A stretch of DNA of 64,000 bases from Flavobacterium hydrophilum (GTDB lineage: Bacteria; Bacteroidota; Bacteroidia; Flavobacteriales; Flavobacteriaceae). This document shows positions 29,190 through 37,737 of the stretch, one piece after another. A model generated the notes under the pieces. The model did not search any database and had not been told where the DNA came from. It saw nothing but the letters and a program-made list of their open reading frames with translations. The DNA lies in contig NZ_QJHL01000001.1 of NCBI RefSeq assembly GCF_003202405.1, positions 2,046,001 through 2,110,000 of the forward strand, written 5' to 3'. Each line of letters begins with the position of its first letter. The first letter of the stretch is position 1. The position numbers were made by a program, and so were the translations under genes.

Positions 29190-30080
29190 ATGAATGAAAC
29201 ACTCAAGAGAACCATTTCTGGTGCTGTTTATATCGCTTTACTATTGACTTCTATTCTGTTTTCTACTGAAAGCTTTATTTTTCTTTTTGGTATTTTTCTA
29301 ATTATTACTATTTATGAATTTTGCAATTTAGTTAACCTTAATAAAGTATTTTCTATTCTTTTTGGAATTTTATTATACTCCGGTATTATATCAGTAAGTC
29401 ATTATAATCAACAAACTACTTTATTTTTGGAGGATTTATTTAATTCAAAATTAAATTTGAACGCCAATATTCAACAGTTAGATCTAATACTGCTAGCCGT
29501 TACTATTGTTATCTCAATAAAATGTATTTTATTTTTATTTTACGATAATGTGCAGAAAGTAAGTATTTCATCAAAATACCTCTATTTACTAGGATACATT
29601 ACCCTTCCTTTTATTTTTATCATTAAAATCTCTTTTGGGACCAATGATTATAATCCAAAGATTATTATTGGATTATTTGTTTTGATCTGGACCAATGATA
29701 CATTTGCTTATTTGATAGGAAAATCCATTGGAAAACATAAGTTATTTGAACGCATTTCACCTAAAAAAACAATAGAGGGCTTTCTTGGCGGAGTTGTTTT
29801 TGCTGCCTTTGCAGGCTTTTTAATTTCAAAATTATACATTCAGCCCAATCCAGATTTCAGCAGCAGATCTATTTTGATTTGGACGATTATTGCTTTAATT
29901 GCCAGTATTTTTGGAACGATAGGTGATTTAATTGAATCCAAGTTTAAAAGAATTGCAGGCGTAAAAGATAGCGGTGCCATTATGCCAGGACATGGAGGTA
30001 TTTTAGATCGGTTAGATAGTGTTATATTTGTAGCACCAGTTATATTTTTATTTTATCAAATTTTATATTATGTTTCATAA
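29190..30080 (+). CDS. cdsA: Phosphatidate cytidylyltransferase
   Basis: A 296-residue membrane enzyme with about eight helices and the CDS signature near the end (GDLIESKFKRIAGVKDSGAI, then MPGHGGILDRLDS). It makes CDP-diacylglycerol from phosphatidate and CTP, the precursor of phosphatidylethanolamine. It overlaps psd by 11 bp, consistent with coupled translation. Confidence 0.94.
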   Translation: MNETLKRTISGAVYIALLLTSILFSTESFIFLFGIFLIITIYEFCNLVNLNKVFSILFGILLYSGIISVSHYNQQTTLFLEDLFNSKLNLNANIQQLDLILLAVTIVISIKCILFLFYDNVQKVSISSKYLYLLGYITLPFIFIIKISFGTNDYNPKIIIGLFVLIWTNDTFAYLIGKSIGKHKLFERISPKKTIEGFLGGVVFAAFAGFLISKLYIQPNPDFSSRSILIWTIIALIASIFGTIGDLIESKFKRIAGVKDSGAIMPGHGGILDRLDSVIFVAPVIFLFYQILYYVS

Positions 30081-30723
30081 AGAAGGAGGCCCATCGATTT
30101 TATTAGGTACTGTTTTTGCAGTTGCCGTACTTTTAATTGCTGATAAATTCATTGATATTACATGGCTAAGAATGCTTGTGCAGATTGCTGGTGTAATCGT
30201 TTTGATTATTATCTTACAGTTTTTCAGAAATCCTAAAAGAATTGCGATCAGAAACATTGATCATATTCTTGCTCCGGTAGACGGAAAAGTGGTAGTTATT
30301 GAAGAAGTGTATGAAGGTGAGTTTTTTAAAGATAAACGTTTACAGGTTTCTATTTTTATGTCGCCTATCAATGTACACGTAACACGTTATGCAATGGATG
30401 GTATTATAAAATTCAGTAAATATCACCCTGGTAAATTTTTAGTTGCATGGCATCCAAAAGCAAGTGAAGAAAATGAAAGAACAACTGTTGTAATTGAAAA
30501 CGATACGTTTGGACAAATACTTTACAGACAAATTGCCGGCGCACTAGCACGCAGGATTGTAAATTATGCTAAAGAAGGAACACAGGTTGTTCAGGGAACT
30601 GATGCCGGTTTTATTAAATTTGGTTCAAGAGTAGATTTATTTTTACCTTTAGGTACTCCAATCGATGTGGTTTTAGGCCAAAAAGCAATTGGAGGCAAAA
30701 CTATTATCGCGACAAAAGCTTAA
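30070..30723 (+). CDS. psd: Phosphatidylserine decarboxylase
   Basis: A 217-residue small-type (PSD-A) decarboxylase. Two N-terminal helices are followed by the catalytic domain (HILAPVDGKVV, SPINVHVTRY). The self-cleavage site is FIKFGSRVDL, between Gly185 and Ser186, where Ser becomes the pyruvoyl group. It makes phosphatidylethanolamine. The stop codon shares one base with the next start (TAATG). Confidence 0.93.
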   Translation: MFHKEGGPSILLGTVFAVAVLLIADKFIDITWLRMLVQIAGVIVLIIILQFFRNPKRIAIRNIDHILAPVDGKVVVIEEVYEGEFFKDKRLQVSIFMSPINVHVTRYAMDGIIKFSKYHPGKFLVAWHPKASEENERTTVVIENDTFGQILYRQIAGALARRIVNYAKEGTQVVQGTDAGFIKFGSRVDLFLPLGTPIDVVLGQKAIGGKTIIATKA

Positions 30724-30992
30724 TGACTAAAAAAGATTTAGATATTCGTTTTTCTGAAGCTGTAGAAAAAGCTATGAAGATGACACAGGCTTCACTGCCA
30801 CAAGATGTGCAGCTAAGGCTTTATGCCTATTACAAACAAGCTACGTTTGGAACAGCGGTATATAATCAATCCGAAAATTTTGGTTTACGTGATGCGTTCA
30901 AAACAAATGCATGGATGCAAATCAGCCATATATCTATTGAAGAAGCAAAAGAAAATTACATTGAAATAATCAATTTACTAACATCAAAATAA
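30723..30992 (+). CDS. Acyl-CoA-binding protein
   Basis: An 89-residue four-helix ACBP with the signature LRLYAYYKQATFG and a C-terminal W-x-x-x-x-x-S pattern (NAWMQISHISIEEAKENYIE). ACBPs bind medium- and long-chain acyl-CoA esters and are common in eukaryotes but patchy in bacteria. Its place directly after psd (one-base overlap) suggests it supplies or buffers acyl-CoA for lipid metabolism. Confidence 0.88.
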   Translation: MTKKDLDIRFSEAVEKAMKMTQASLPQDVQLRLYAYYKQATFGTAVYNQSENFGLRDAFKTNAWMQISHISIEEAKENYIEIINLLTSK

Positions 30993-30999
30993 TTAAATT

Positions 31000-31782
31000 A
31001 TGAAAAGAAACATCATTGGTTTTACTTTCACAGCTTCATTACTGATGTTATTTTCCTGTAATGATAATAATAAATTAACCGAAGTTGTTGAAGTTCCTTT
31101 ACCAACAAAGGAAGAAAAGATTACTATTGGAACTCCGGCTGATGTAAAAGCAGATGAAGGTTCTTTTGCTTTGACAAAACTGCCTTTTGGCTATGATGCC
31201 TTAGCTCCGGGTATAAGATCATTGACTTTAGAAACTCATTATTCGAAACATTATTTAACCTATACAAATAATTTAAATAAAGAAATTGCTTCAACTGAAT
31301 TAGAAAATGCTTCCATTGAAGATATCCTGAAAAAATTGGACATGAACAATACCAAGCTTCGTCAAAATGCAGGTGGTTATTACAATCATACTCTTTATTT
31401 TGATATTTTAACCCCAAAAGAGCAAACTCCAAAAGATACTTTAGCGGGTTCTATCAATAAAGAATTTGGATCTTTTAACAATCTCACGACTCAATTTAAG
31501 AATGAGGCAACCAAACAATTCGGTTCAGGATGGGTTTGGTTAGTAGTAGACAGAGCAGGAAAATTACAAATTACAACTACCGAAAATCAGGATAATCCTT
31601 TAATGAGAAATGCTTTGATTCCCGGAACCCCAATTTTAGGAATTGATTTATGGGAACACGCTTATTATCTGGATTATCAAAACAGAAAAGGAAGCTATAT
31701 AGATGCTTTTTACAAATTAATTAATTGGGAAAAGGTCAACGAAAATTACAAAACTGCCCTAACCAAGGTCAAAAAATATTAA
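31000..31782 (+). CDS. Lipoprotein superoxide dismutase (Fe/Mn type)
   Basis: A 260-residue enzyme with a lipoprotein signal (LLMLFSC, Cys20) and a 30-residue tether before the SOD domain. Likely metal ligands are His80 (LETHYSKHYLTY), His130 (YYNHTLYF), Asp216 and His220 (GIDLWEHAYYLDY). It would detoxify superoxide in the periplasm or at the outer membrane instead of in the cytoplasm. It starts 7 bp after the ACBP gene. A terminator shared with glmM follows. Confidence 0.88.
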   Translation: MKRNIIGFTFTASLLMLFSCNDNNKLTEVVEVPLPTKEEKITIGTPADVKADEGSFALTKLPFGYDALAPGIRSLTLETHYSKHYLTYTNNLNKEIASTELENASIEDILKKLDMNNTKLRQNAGGYYNHTLYFDILTPKEQTPKDTLAGSINKEFGSFNNLTTQFKNEATKQFGSGWVWLVVDRAGKLQITTTENQDNPLMRNALIPGTPILGIDLWEHAYYLDYQNRKGSYIDAFYKLINWEKVNENYKTALTKVKKY

Positions 31783-31801
31783 AAAAATTCCAATTGTAAA
31801 T

Positions 31802-31837
31802 AAAAAAGTTTGATGAAGAATATCATCAAACTTTTTT
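31802..31837. terminator. Bidirectional terminator
   Basis: A perfect 15-bp stem (AAAAAAGTTTGATGA / TCATCAAACTTTTTT) with a 6-base loop between the convergent sod and glmM genes. Confidence 0.9.
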
Positions 31838-31857
31838 ATTGAATTTATATTGCGAAA

Positions 31858-33246
31858 TTAAATACCTGCAATAACTTTTATTTCATCAATTATTCGAAGT
31901 GCTAAAACATCTGCTTTTTCCTGAGAAGAAGCTTCAGTATAAATGCGAATAATAGGCTCTGTATTTGATTTTCTTAAATGAACCCATTCTGCAGCAAAAT
32001 CAATTTTCACACCATCGATTGTTGTAATGTCTTCGTTTTTATATTTATCAGTCATGGCAACCAAAATAGCATCAACATCAATCTGTGGAGTCAATTCAAT
32101 TTTATTTTTGCTCATATAGTATTCCGGATATGAAGCACGCAACGCAGAAACTGAAATCTTTTTGTTTGCCAAATGCGTTAAAAATAATGCTACTCCAACC
32201 AAACTATCTCTTCCGTAATGGGATTCAGGATAAATTATTCCACCGTTCCCTTCTCCTCCAATAATAGCATTGTTTTTCTTCATTAGCTCCACAACATTTA
32301 CTTCTCCTACAGCACTTGCTTCGTAGCTTCCGTTATGTACATTGGTCACATCTCGTAATGCACGTGATGATGACATATTAGAAACTGTATTTCCGGGAGT
32401 TTTACTCAAAACATAATCTGCACAAGCTACTAAAGTATATTCTTCTCCAAACATTTCTCCGTCTTCAGAAATAAATGCTAAACGGTCAACATCGGGATCC
32501 ACTACAATTCCTAAATCTGCTTTCTCTTTAACAACTAATTCTGAGATATCAGTTAGATGTTCTTTTAATGGCTCCGGATTATGAGGAAAATGTCCGTTTG
32601 GTTCACAGTATAACTTTACAACTTCAACGCCCATCTGTTCTAATAGTTTCGGAATAATGATTCCACCCGAAGAATTTACACCATCAACAACAACCTTAAA
32701 TTTTGCAGATTTCACAGCTTCAGTATCTACCAATGCTAAATTCAAAACTTCATCAATATGAATATCCATATAGGCGTCATTTACTGTAACTTCTCCTAAA
32801 TTATCTACATCAGAAAAATCGAAAGCTTCAGCATCTGCAATTTCAAGAATTTTTGCACCTTCAGCCCCGCTTAAAAACTCTCCTTTATCATTCAATAATT
32901 TTAGTGCATTCCATTGTTTTGGATTATGCGAAGCGGTCAGGATTATTCCGCCATCTGCTTTTTCCAATGGCACAGCAATTTCTACAGTTGGCGTTGTCGA
33001 AAGTCCGAGATCAATTACATTAATTCCTAAACCTATCAGCGTATTTACAACGAGATTATGGATCATTGGCCCTGAAATCCTTGCATCGCGACCAATTACC
33101 ACGGTTAATTTTTCTTTTGAAATATTATTTTTTAGAAAGGTTCCGTATGCCGATGCAAATTTTACAGCATCAACAGGAGTCAGGTTATCTCCTACTTTTC
33201 CACCGATTGTTCCTCTTATTCCTGAAATCGATTTTATTAAAGTCAT
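31858..33246 (-). CDS. glmM: Phosphoglucosamine mutase family protein
   Basis: A 462-residue alpha-D-phosphohexomutase. Active-site Ser106 lies in ILTASHNPKQWN; the metal loop is DPDVDRLAF; the sugar loop is GEGNGGIIYPESHYGRD; the phosphate loop is near RKSNTEPIIRIYTE. GlmM converts glucosamine-6-P to glucosamine-1-P for UDP-GlcNAc. The GEGNGG loop differs from the GEQSGH of E. coli GlmM, so another hexosamine or hexose substrate is possible. TATATTTG on the minus strand at 33272-33279 is a candidate -7 box. Confidence 0.87.
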   Translation of the reverse strand: MTLIKSISGIRGTIGGKVGDNLTPVDAVKFASAYGTFLKNNISKEKLTVVIGRDARISGPMIHNLVVNTLIGLGINVIDLGLSTTPTVEIAVPLEKADGGIILTASHNPKQWNALKLLNDKGEFLSGAEGAKILEIADAEAFDFSDVDNLGEVTVNDAYMDIHIDEVLNLALVDTEAVKSAKFKVVVDGVNSSGGIIIPKLLEQMGVEVVKLYCEPNGHFPHNPEPLKEHLTDISELVVKEKADLGIVVDPDVDRLAFISEDGEMFGEEYTLVACADYVLSKTPGNTVSNMSSSRALRDVTNVHNGSYEASAVGEVNVVELMKKNNAIIGGEGNGGIIYPESHYGRDSLVGVALFLTHLANKKISVSALRASYPEYYMSKNKIELTPQIDVDAILVAMTDKYKNEDITTIDGVKIDFAAEWVHLRKSNTEPIIRIYTEASSQEKADVLALRIIDEIKVIAGI

Positions 33247-33453
33247 TTTTGTGAGTTATGGTTATTTGTTACAAATATAAAAAAGTTGCTGGCTTACTGA
33301 GACGTTAAGACACTAAGATTTTAAAATAATCGTTAAATATTATGATAAATGACTGATGATTTTTTTAACAAAAATGATTTAAAAAGTTTTTTATACATTT
33401 ACCATAACCATCACGGTTACTTAATCACTCAGAATCTTAATACATCAAAAGCA

Positions 33454-34038
33454 ATGAATTTCCTTGCCCACATATATCTTTCAGGCGAAAATGATTTAAT
33501 TAAAATTGGCAATTTTATGGCTGATGGGATTCGTGGAAAGCAATTTGAACATTTTCCGAATGATGTGCAAAAAGGAATTATTTTACATCGCTTTATAGAT
33601 ACTTATACAGATTCACATGATATCTTCAGACAAAGTACCAGGCGGTTACACGAAAAATATCATCATTATGCCGGAGTGATTGTAGATATTGTTTACGATC
33701 ATTTTTTAGCCAAAAACTGGACAAAATATTCAGATGAAAAATTAGAGGATTTTATCAATCGTTTTTATAATTCATTACATGAAAATTATGCTATTCTTAC
33801 TGAAAAGACACAAGGCTTAATGCCTTATATGATTGAAAGAAACTGGCTTTTGAGTTACCAGACAGTGGAAGGAATCCATCAAATTCTAACTCAAATGGAC
33901 CGAAGGTCAAAAAACATATCCAAAATGCAATTTGCCAGCGAAGAACTAAAAGAATTTTATACTGAATTTGAGAATGAATTCACAACTTTTTTTGAAGATA
34001 TTCAAAAGCAATCCAAACAAAAATTACTTTCCTTATAA
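33454..34038 (+). CDS. Acyl carrier protein phosphodiesterase-like protein
   Basis: About 194 residues from the ATG at 33454. The typical AcpH start MNFLAHIYLSGEN is at that ATG; the frame is open back to 33349, but the extra 35 residues have no family character. HRFID and the region around VYDHFLAKNW match the HD-like metal-binding motifs of AcpH, which removes phosphopantetheine from ACP. Bacteroidota homologues are common. Confidence 0.83.
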   Translation: MNFLAHIYLSGENDLIKIGNFMADGIRGKQFEHFPNDVQKGIILHRFIDTYTDSHDIFRQSTRRLHEKYHHYAGVIVDIVYDHFLAKNWTKYSDEKLEDFINRFYNSLHENYAILTEKTQGLMPYMIERNWLLSYQTVEGIHQILTQMDRRSKNISKMQFASEELKEFYTEFENEFTTFFEDIQKQSKQKLLSL

Positions 34039-34056
34039 AGTCAAAAATTTCACATT

Positions 34057-35739
34057 ATGAAAAAAATTACTTTTTTATCCTATTTTATTTTCTCATTTGG
34101 TTTTGCACAAGAAAACATAAATCCAACTGGATTGGTTGCTTCGAAAGCAATGGTAGTTTCAGCAAGAGAAGAAGCCTCTAAAATAGGTGTTGAAATTATG
34201 AGAAAAGGTGGAAATGCTTTTGATGCGATGGTTGGAACAGAATTGGCTCTGGCAGTTGCTTTTCCGTTTGCGGGAAATATTGGTGGCGGCGGTTTTATGA
34301 TTTATAGAAGAGGAAATGGAGAAGTTGGATCTTTAGATTATCGTGAAAAAGCCCCACTTGCAGCTTCAAAAGATATGTTTTTGGATAAAGATGGAAATGT
34401 CATAAAAGGAAAAAGTACTGAAACAGCCCTTGCAATTGGTGTTCCGGGGACTGTAGCCGGAGTTTTTGCAGTACATAAAAAGTTTGGTTCGCTGCGAATT
34501 TCTGAAATTTTAAAACCTGTTATTGCTTTAGCTGAACGAGGAGTTGTAGTAACCCAGAAACAAGAAAAAAGTCTAAATGACTACCGGGATGCCATCATAA
34601 AAGTAAATGATTCAACAACACTATTCGCAACTCATTTTAAAGCAAATGATACGATTAAATATCCTGCACTTGCCAATACTTTAAAACGAATTGCAAAGCA
34701 TGGAAGAAATGAATTTTATAAAGGTGAAACAGCCAAAATTTTAGTTGATTATCTTCAGAAAAAGGGCGGAATTATAACCCTTGAGGATTTGGCAAAATAT
34801 GAGGCGAAATGGAGAAAACCGCTTCAGTTTACCTATAAAGATTTAAAAATCACATCCATGTCTCCTCCAAGCAGCGGAGGGATTTGCCTTGCACAAATTA
34901 TGAAAATGATTGCTCCTTACGATTTAGCAAAAATGGGACATAATTCAGCAGAGGCTATTCAGGTAATCGTTGAAGCTGAAAGAAGAGCTTATGCCGACAG
35001 AAGTCAGTTTTTAGGTGACCCTGATTTTGTAAAAATTCCTGTAAAAGCATTACTTTCTGATGATTATTTAAAAGACAGAATGGCAACTTTTAATGTTGAC
35101 AAAGCCAGTTTATCTTCCGAAATAAAAGAAGGAAATATAACTTATAACGAAAGTACCGAAACTACACATTATTCAATTGTTGACAAATTTGGAAATGCAA
35201 TTGCAGCTACAACAACTTTAAATGATGGCTACGGATCAAAATATTACTGTGATGAGTTAGGTTTCTTTTTAAATAATGAAATGGACGATTTTAGTGCAAA
35301 ACCGGGATCACCAAACATGTTTGGATTGGTTGGAAATGAAGCTAATAGTATTGCACCGCAAAAACGTATGTTGAGTTCAATGACACCAACGATTGTAGAG
35401 AAAGACGGAAAGCTTTTTATGGTTGTGGGAACTCCTGGCGGTTCAACCATTATAACCTCAGTTTTACAGACTATTTTAAATGTCTACGAATATAAATTCA
35501 GTATGCAGGATGCTGTAAATGCACCTCGTTTTCATCATCAATGGTTACCGGATCTTGTTACTTTCGAGCCGAATACCTTTGACAATACTACTATTGACAA
35601 GCTTAAAGCAAAAGGATATTTAATCAGTGAGAAGACAACTCCTGTAATAGGAAAAGTTGATGCCATTTTAGTCCTGCCAAACAAAAACCTTGAAGGAGGT
35701 GCCGATTTTCGTGGAGATGACACAGCAGTTGGCTTTTAA
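34057..35739 (+). CDS. ggt: Gamma-glutamyltransferase
   Basis: A 560-residue secreted Ntn-hydrolase (signal peptide residues 1-17, ending GFAQ). The pro-enzyme is cleaved before the catalytic Thr near residue 369 (ETTHYSIVDKFG), giving large and small subunits. GTPGGSTI near residue 460 and the substrate loop SSMTPTIVEKDG are conserved. It cleaves glutathione and gamma-glutamyl peptides in the periplasm. It follows the AcpH-like gene by 18 bp. Confidence 0.94.
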   Translation: MKKITFLSYFIFSFGFAQENINPTGLVASKAMVVSAREEASKIGVEIMRKGGNAFDAMVGTELALAVAFPFAGNIGGGGFMIYRRGNGEVGSLDYREKAPLAASKDMFLDKDGNVIKGKSTETALAIGVPGTVAGVFAVHKKFGSLRISEILKPVIALAERGVVVTQKQEKSLNDYRDAIIKVNDSTTLFATHFKANDTIKYPALANTLKRIAKHGRNEFYKGETAKILVDYLQKKGGIITLEDLAKYEAKWRKPLQFTYKDLKITSMSPPSSGGICLAQIMKMIAPYDLAKMGHNSAEAIQVIVEAERRAYADRSQFLGDPDFVKIPVKALLSDDYLKDRMATFNVDKASLSSEIKEGNITYNESTETTHYSIVDKFGNAIAATTTLNDGYGSKYYCDELGFFLNNEMDDFSAKPGSPNMFGLVGNEANSIAPQKRMLSSMTPTIVEKDGKLFMVVGTPGGSTIITSVLQTILNVYEYKFSMQDAVNAPRFHHQWLPDLVTFEPNTFDNTTIDKLKAKGYLISEKTTPVIGKVDAILVLPNKNLEGGADFRGDDTAVGF

Positions 35740-35824
35740 TTTTTATAAAGATTTGTACTTTAATTTATACAAATTTGAATGCTAAGAGCTAAATTTGCAA
35801 TATCCCTAACTTTTTACAAACAGA

Positions 35825-37609
35825 ATGCTTAAAAAATATTTTAGAAAACTCGAAAGTATTATTGCTTTGGCTAAATCTTTAATGACACCAAAGCAGTTTA
35901 TTTTTTTATCAAGCGTTCTGATTGGCATCTCATGCTCTTTGGCGGTAATCGTATTAAAAACGTTTGCCCATAGTGTTTTTTCTTTTGCTACATACATCAG
36001 CGGAATTTTAAAATGGAGTTTTATTTCCAGTATTCTGCCTGTTATTGGTATTGTACTAACCGTGTTTGTGGTAAACAGAATATTGAACGGAAGCATTGAA
36101 AAAGGAACCTCTCAAATATTGTATGCCGTTGCAAAAAAAGCCGGTATTATTCCGAAAAAGCAAATGTATGCGCAAATTATAACCAGTTCTTTAACTGTAG
36201 GTTTGGGAGGTTCTGCAGGTCTTGAGAGTCCAATTGTGATTACGGGAGCTGCATTTGGATCAAACTTCGCACAAAACTATAAATTAGCTTACAAAGACAG
36301 GACTTTACTAATTGGCTGTGGTGTAGCGGCCGGAATTGGAGCCGCCTTTAACGCCCCTATTGCCGGAGTTCTTTTTGCTATTGAAGTTTTATTGGTTGAT
36401 GTGAGTATTTCTGCCTTTACTCCTATTATGATTTCTGCTGCAACTGGTGCCTTGGTTTCTGCTATCGTATTAGACGAAAGCATTCTCTTATCTTTTAAAA
36501 AGCAGGAAGCTTTTGATTACCATAACATTCCTTTTTATGTACTTTTAGGTATATTAACAGGATTTATGGCGGTCTATTATGCCCGAAATTTTCAGAGAGT
36601 CGAGCATTATTTTTCAAAATTAAAACTGAATCCTTACAAAAAGGCTTTATTTGGTTCAACGCTTCTGGCATTATTGATTTTTGTTTTTCCTACGCTTTTT
36701 GGAGAAGGCTATGAAAGTATCAGGACTTTATCTGAAACTGATCCTGGTAAACTATTAGACAACACCCTGTTTGAAGATTTTAGAAACAATCAATGGATTT
36801 TACTTCTTTTTGTAGGATGCACTATGATGCTAAAAGTGTTTGCTTCCGGATTAACAATTGGAAGTGGCGGAAATGGAGGGAATTTTGCCCCATCATTGTT
36901 CTTAGGATCTTATTTAGGTTACTTTTTTTCAAAATCTATCAGTCTGATTGGTTTGTCAAAACTTCCAATCACTAATTTCACAATGGTAGGAATGGCAGGT
37001 ATTTTGAGCGGATTATTTCATGCTCCTTTGACAGCAATGTTTTTAATTGCTGAAATAACAGGAGGATATAGTCTAATGATCCCTCTAATGATTGTTTCAT
37101 CAATTAGTTTTGCAATTTCAAAACGTTTTGAAAAATACTCACTTGATGTTAAAAATCTGGCTAAGAAAGGGCACGCTTTTACTAGTAATAAAGATTCAAA
37201 CATACTATCAACTTTAGATATTGAAACCATTATTCAATGTGATTATCTAACTGTTAATCCTGATGAAAATCTGAGCAAATTAGTCGATCTTATTTCGCAT
37301 TCAAATCAGGTTGTTTTTGCTGTTATAAACAATGAAAAAGAGCTTCTTGGTATTGTTCATTTTAATGATATCCGTGAAATTATTTTTAATATTTACCGGG
37401 TAAAATACACACAGATCAAAGACGTAATGAAAGCCCCTCCGGCAACCATTTATTCTTTTGACAGCATGGAAACTGTAATGAGCAAGTTCGAAAGATCGAA
37501 ATCTGCATTTCTTCCTGTTATACGAAATGATAAATACTACGGATTTATATCCAAATCCATAGCGCTTGAAGCTTATAGAATGAAATTGCGTTCCATGACT
37601 ATTGAATAA
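35825..37609 (+). CDS. ClC-type chloride channel/transporter with CBS domains
   Basis: A 594-residue membrane protein. Selectivity-filter motifs are GSAGLESP (about residue 126), GIGAAFNAPIAGVLFA, and GSGGNGGNFAPSLFLG. About 10-12 helices are followed by two CBS domains in residues 460-590 (DYLTVNPDENLSKLV and MKAPPATIYSFDSMETVM). The gating Glu region reads GLESP. It may exchange Cl- and H+ or conduct Cl-. Confidence 0.9.
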   Translation: MLKKYFRKLESIIALAKSLMTPKQFIFLSSVLIGISCSLAVIVLKTFAHSVFSFATYISGILKWSFISSILPVIGIVLTVFVVNRILNGSIEKGTSQILYAVAKKAGIIPKKQMYAQIITSSLTVGLGGSAGLESPIVITGAAFGSNFAQNYKLAYKDRTLLIGCGVAAGIGAAFNAPIAGVLFAIEVLLVDVSISAFTPIMISAATGALVSAIVLDESILLSFKKQEAFDYHNIPFYVLLGILTGFMAVYYARNFQRVEHYFSKLKLNPYKKALFGSTLLALLIFVFPTLFGEGYESIRTLSETDPGKLLDNTLFEDFRNNQWILLLFVGCTMMLKVFASGLTIGSGGNGGNFAPSLFLGSYLGYFFSKSISLIGLSKLPITNFTMVGMAGILSGLFHAPLTAMFLIAEITGGYSLMIPLMIVSSISFAISKRFEKYSLDVKNLAKKGHAFTSNKDSNILSTLDIETIIQCDYLTVNPDENLSKLVDLISHSNQVVFAVINNEKELLGIVHFNDIREIIFNIYRVKYTQIKDVMKAPPATIYSFDSMETVMSKFERSKSAFLPVIRNDKYYGFISKSIALEAYRMKLRSMTIE

Positions 37610-37713
37610 GTATAAATATCTAATCGAATGAACTTAATTCAGACCGACGTTTTTTGTTACAATTTTTAACATAAACTTCTGCACCGTAGCACAAAAAGAA
37701 CAAATCAAAGTGG

Positions 37714-37721
37714 TAACTTTG
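37714..37721 (+). promoter_or_regulatory. Bacteroidota -7 promoter box for uvrA
   Basis: TAACTTTG fits TAnnTTTG and lies 16 bp before the uvrA ATG at 37738. A clear -33 TTG was not found at 17-21 bp. Confidence 0.45.
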
Positions 37722-37737
37722 CGTTTTGCTCAAATTT

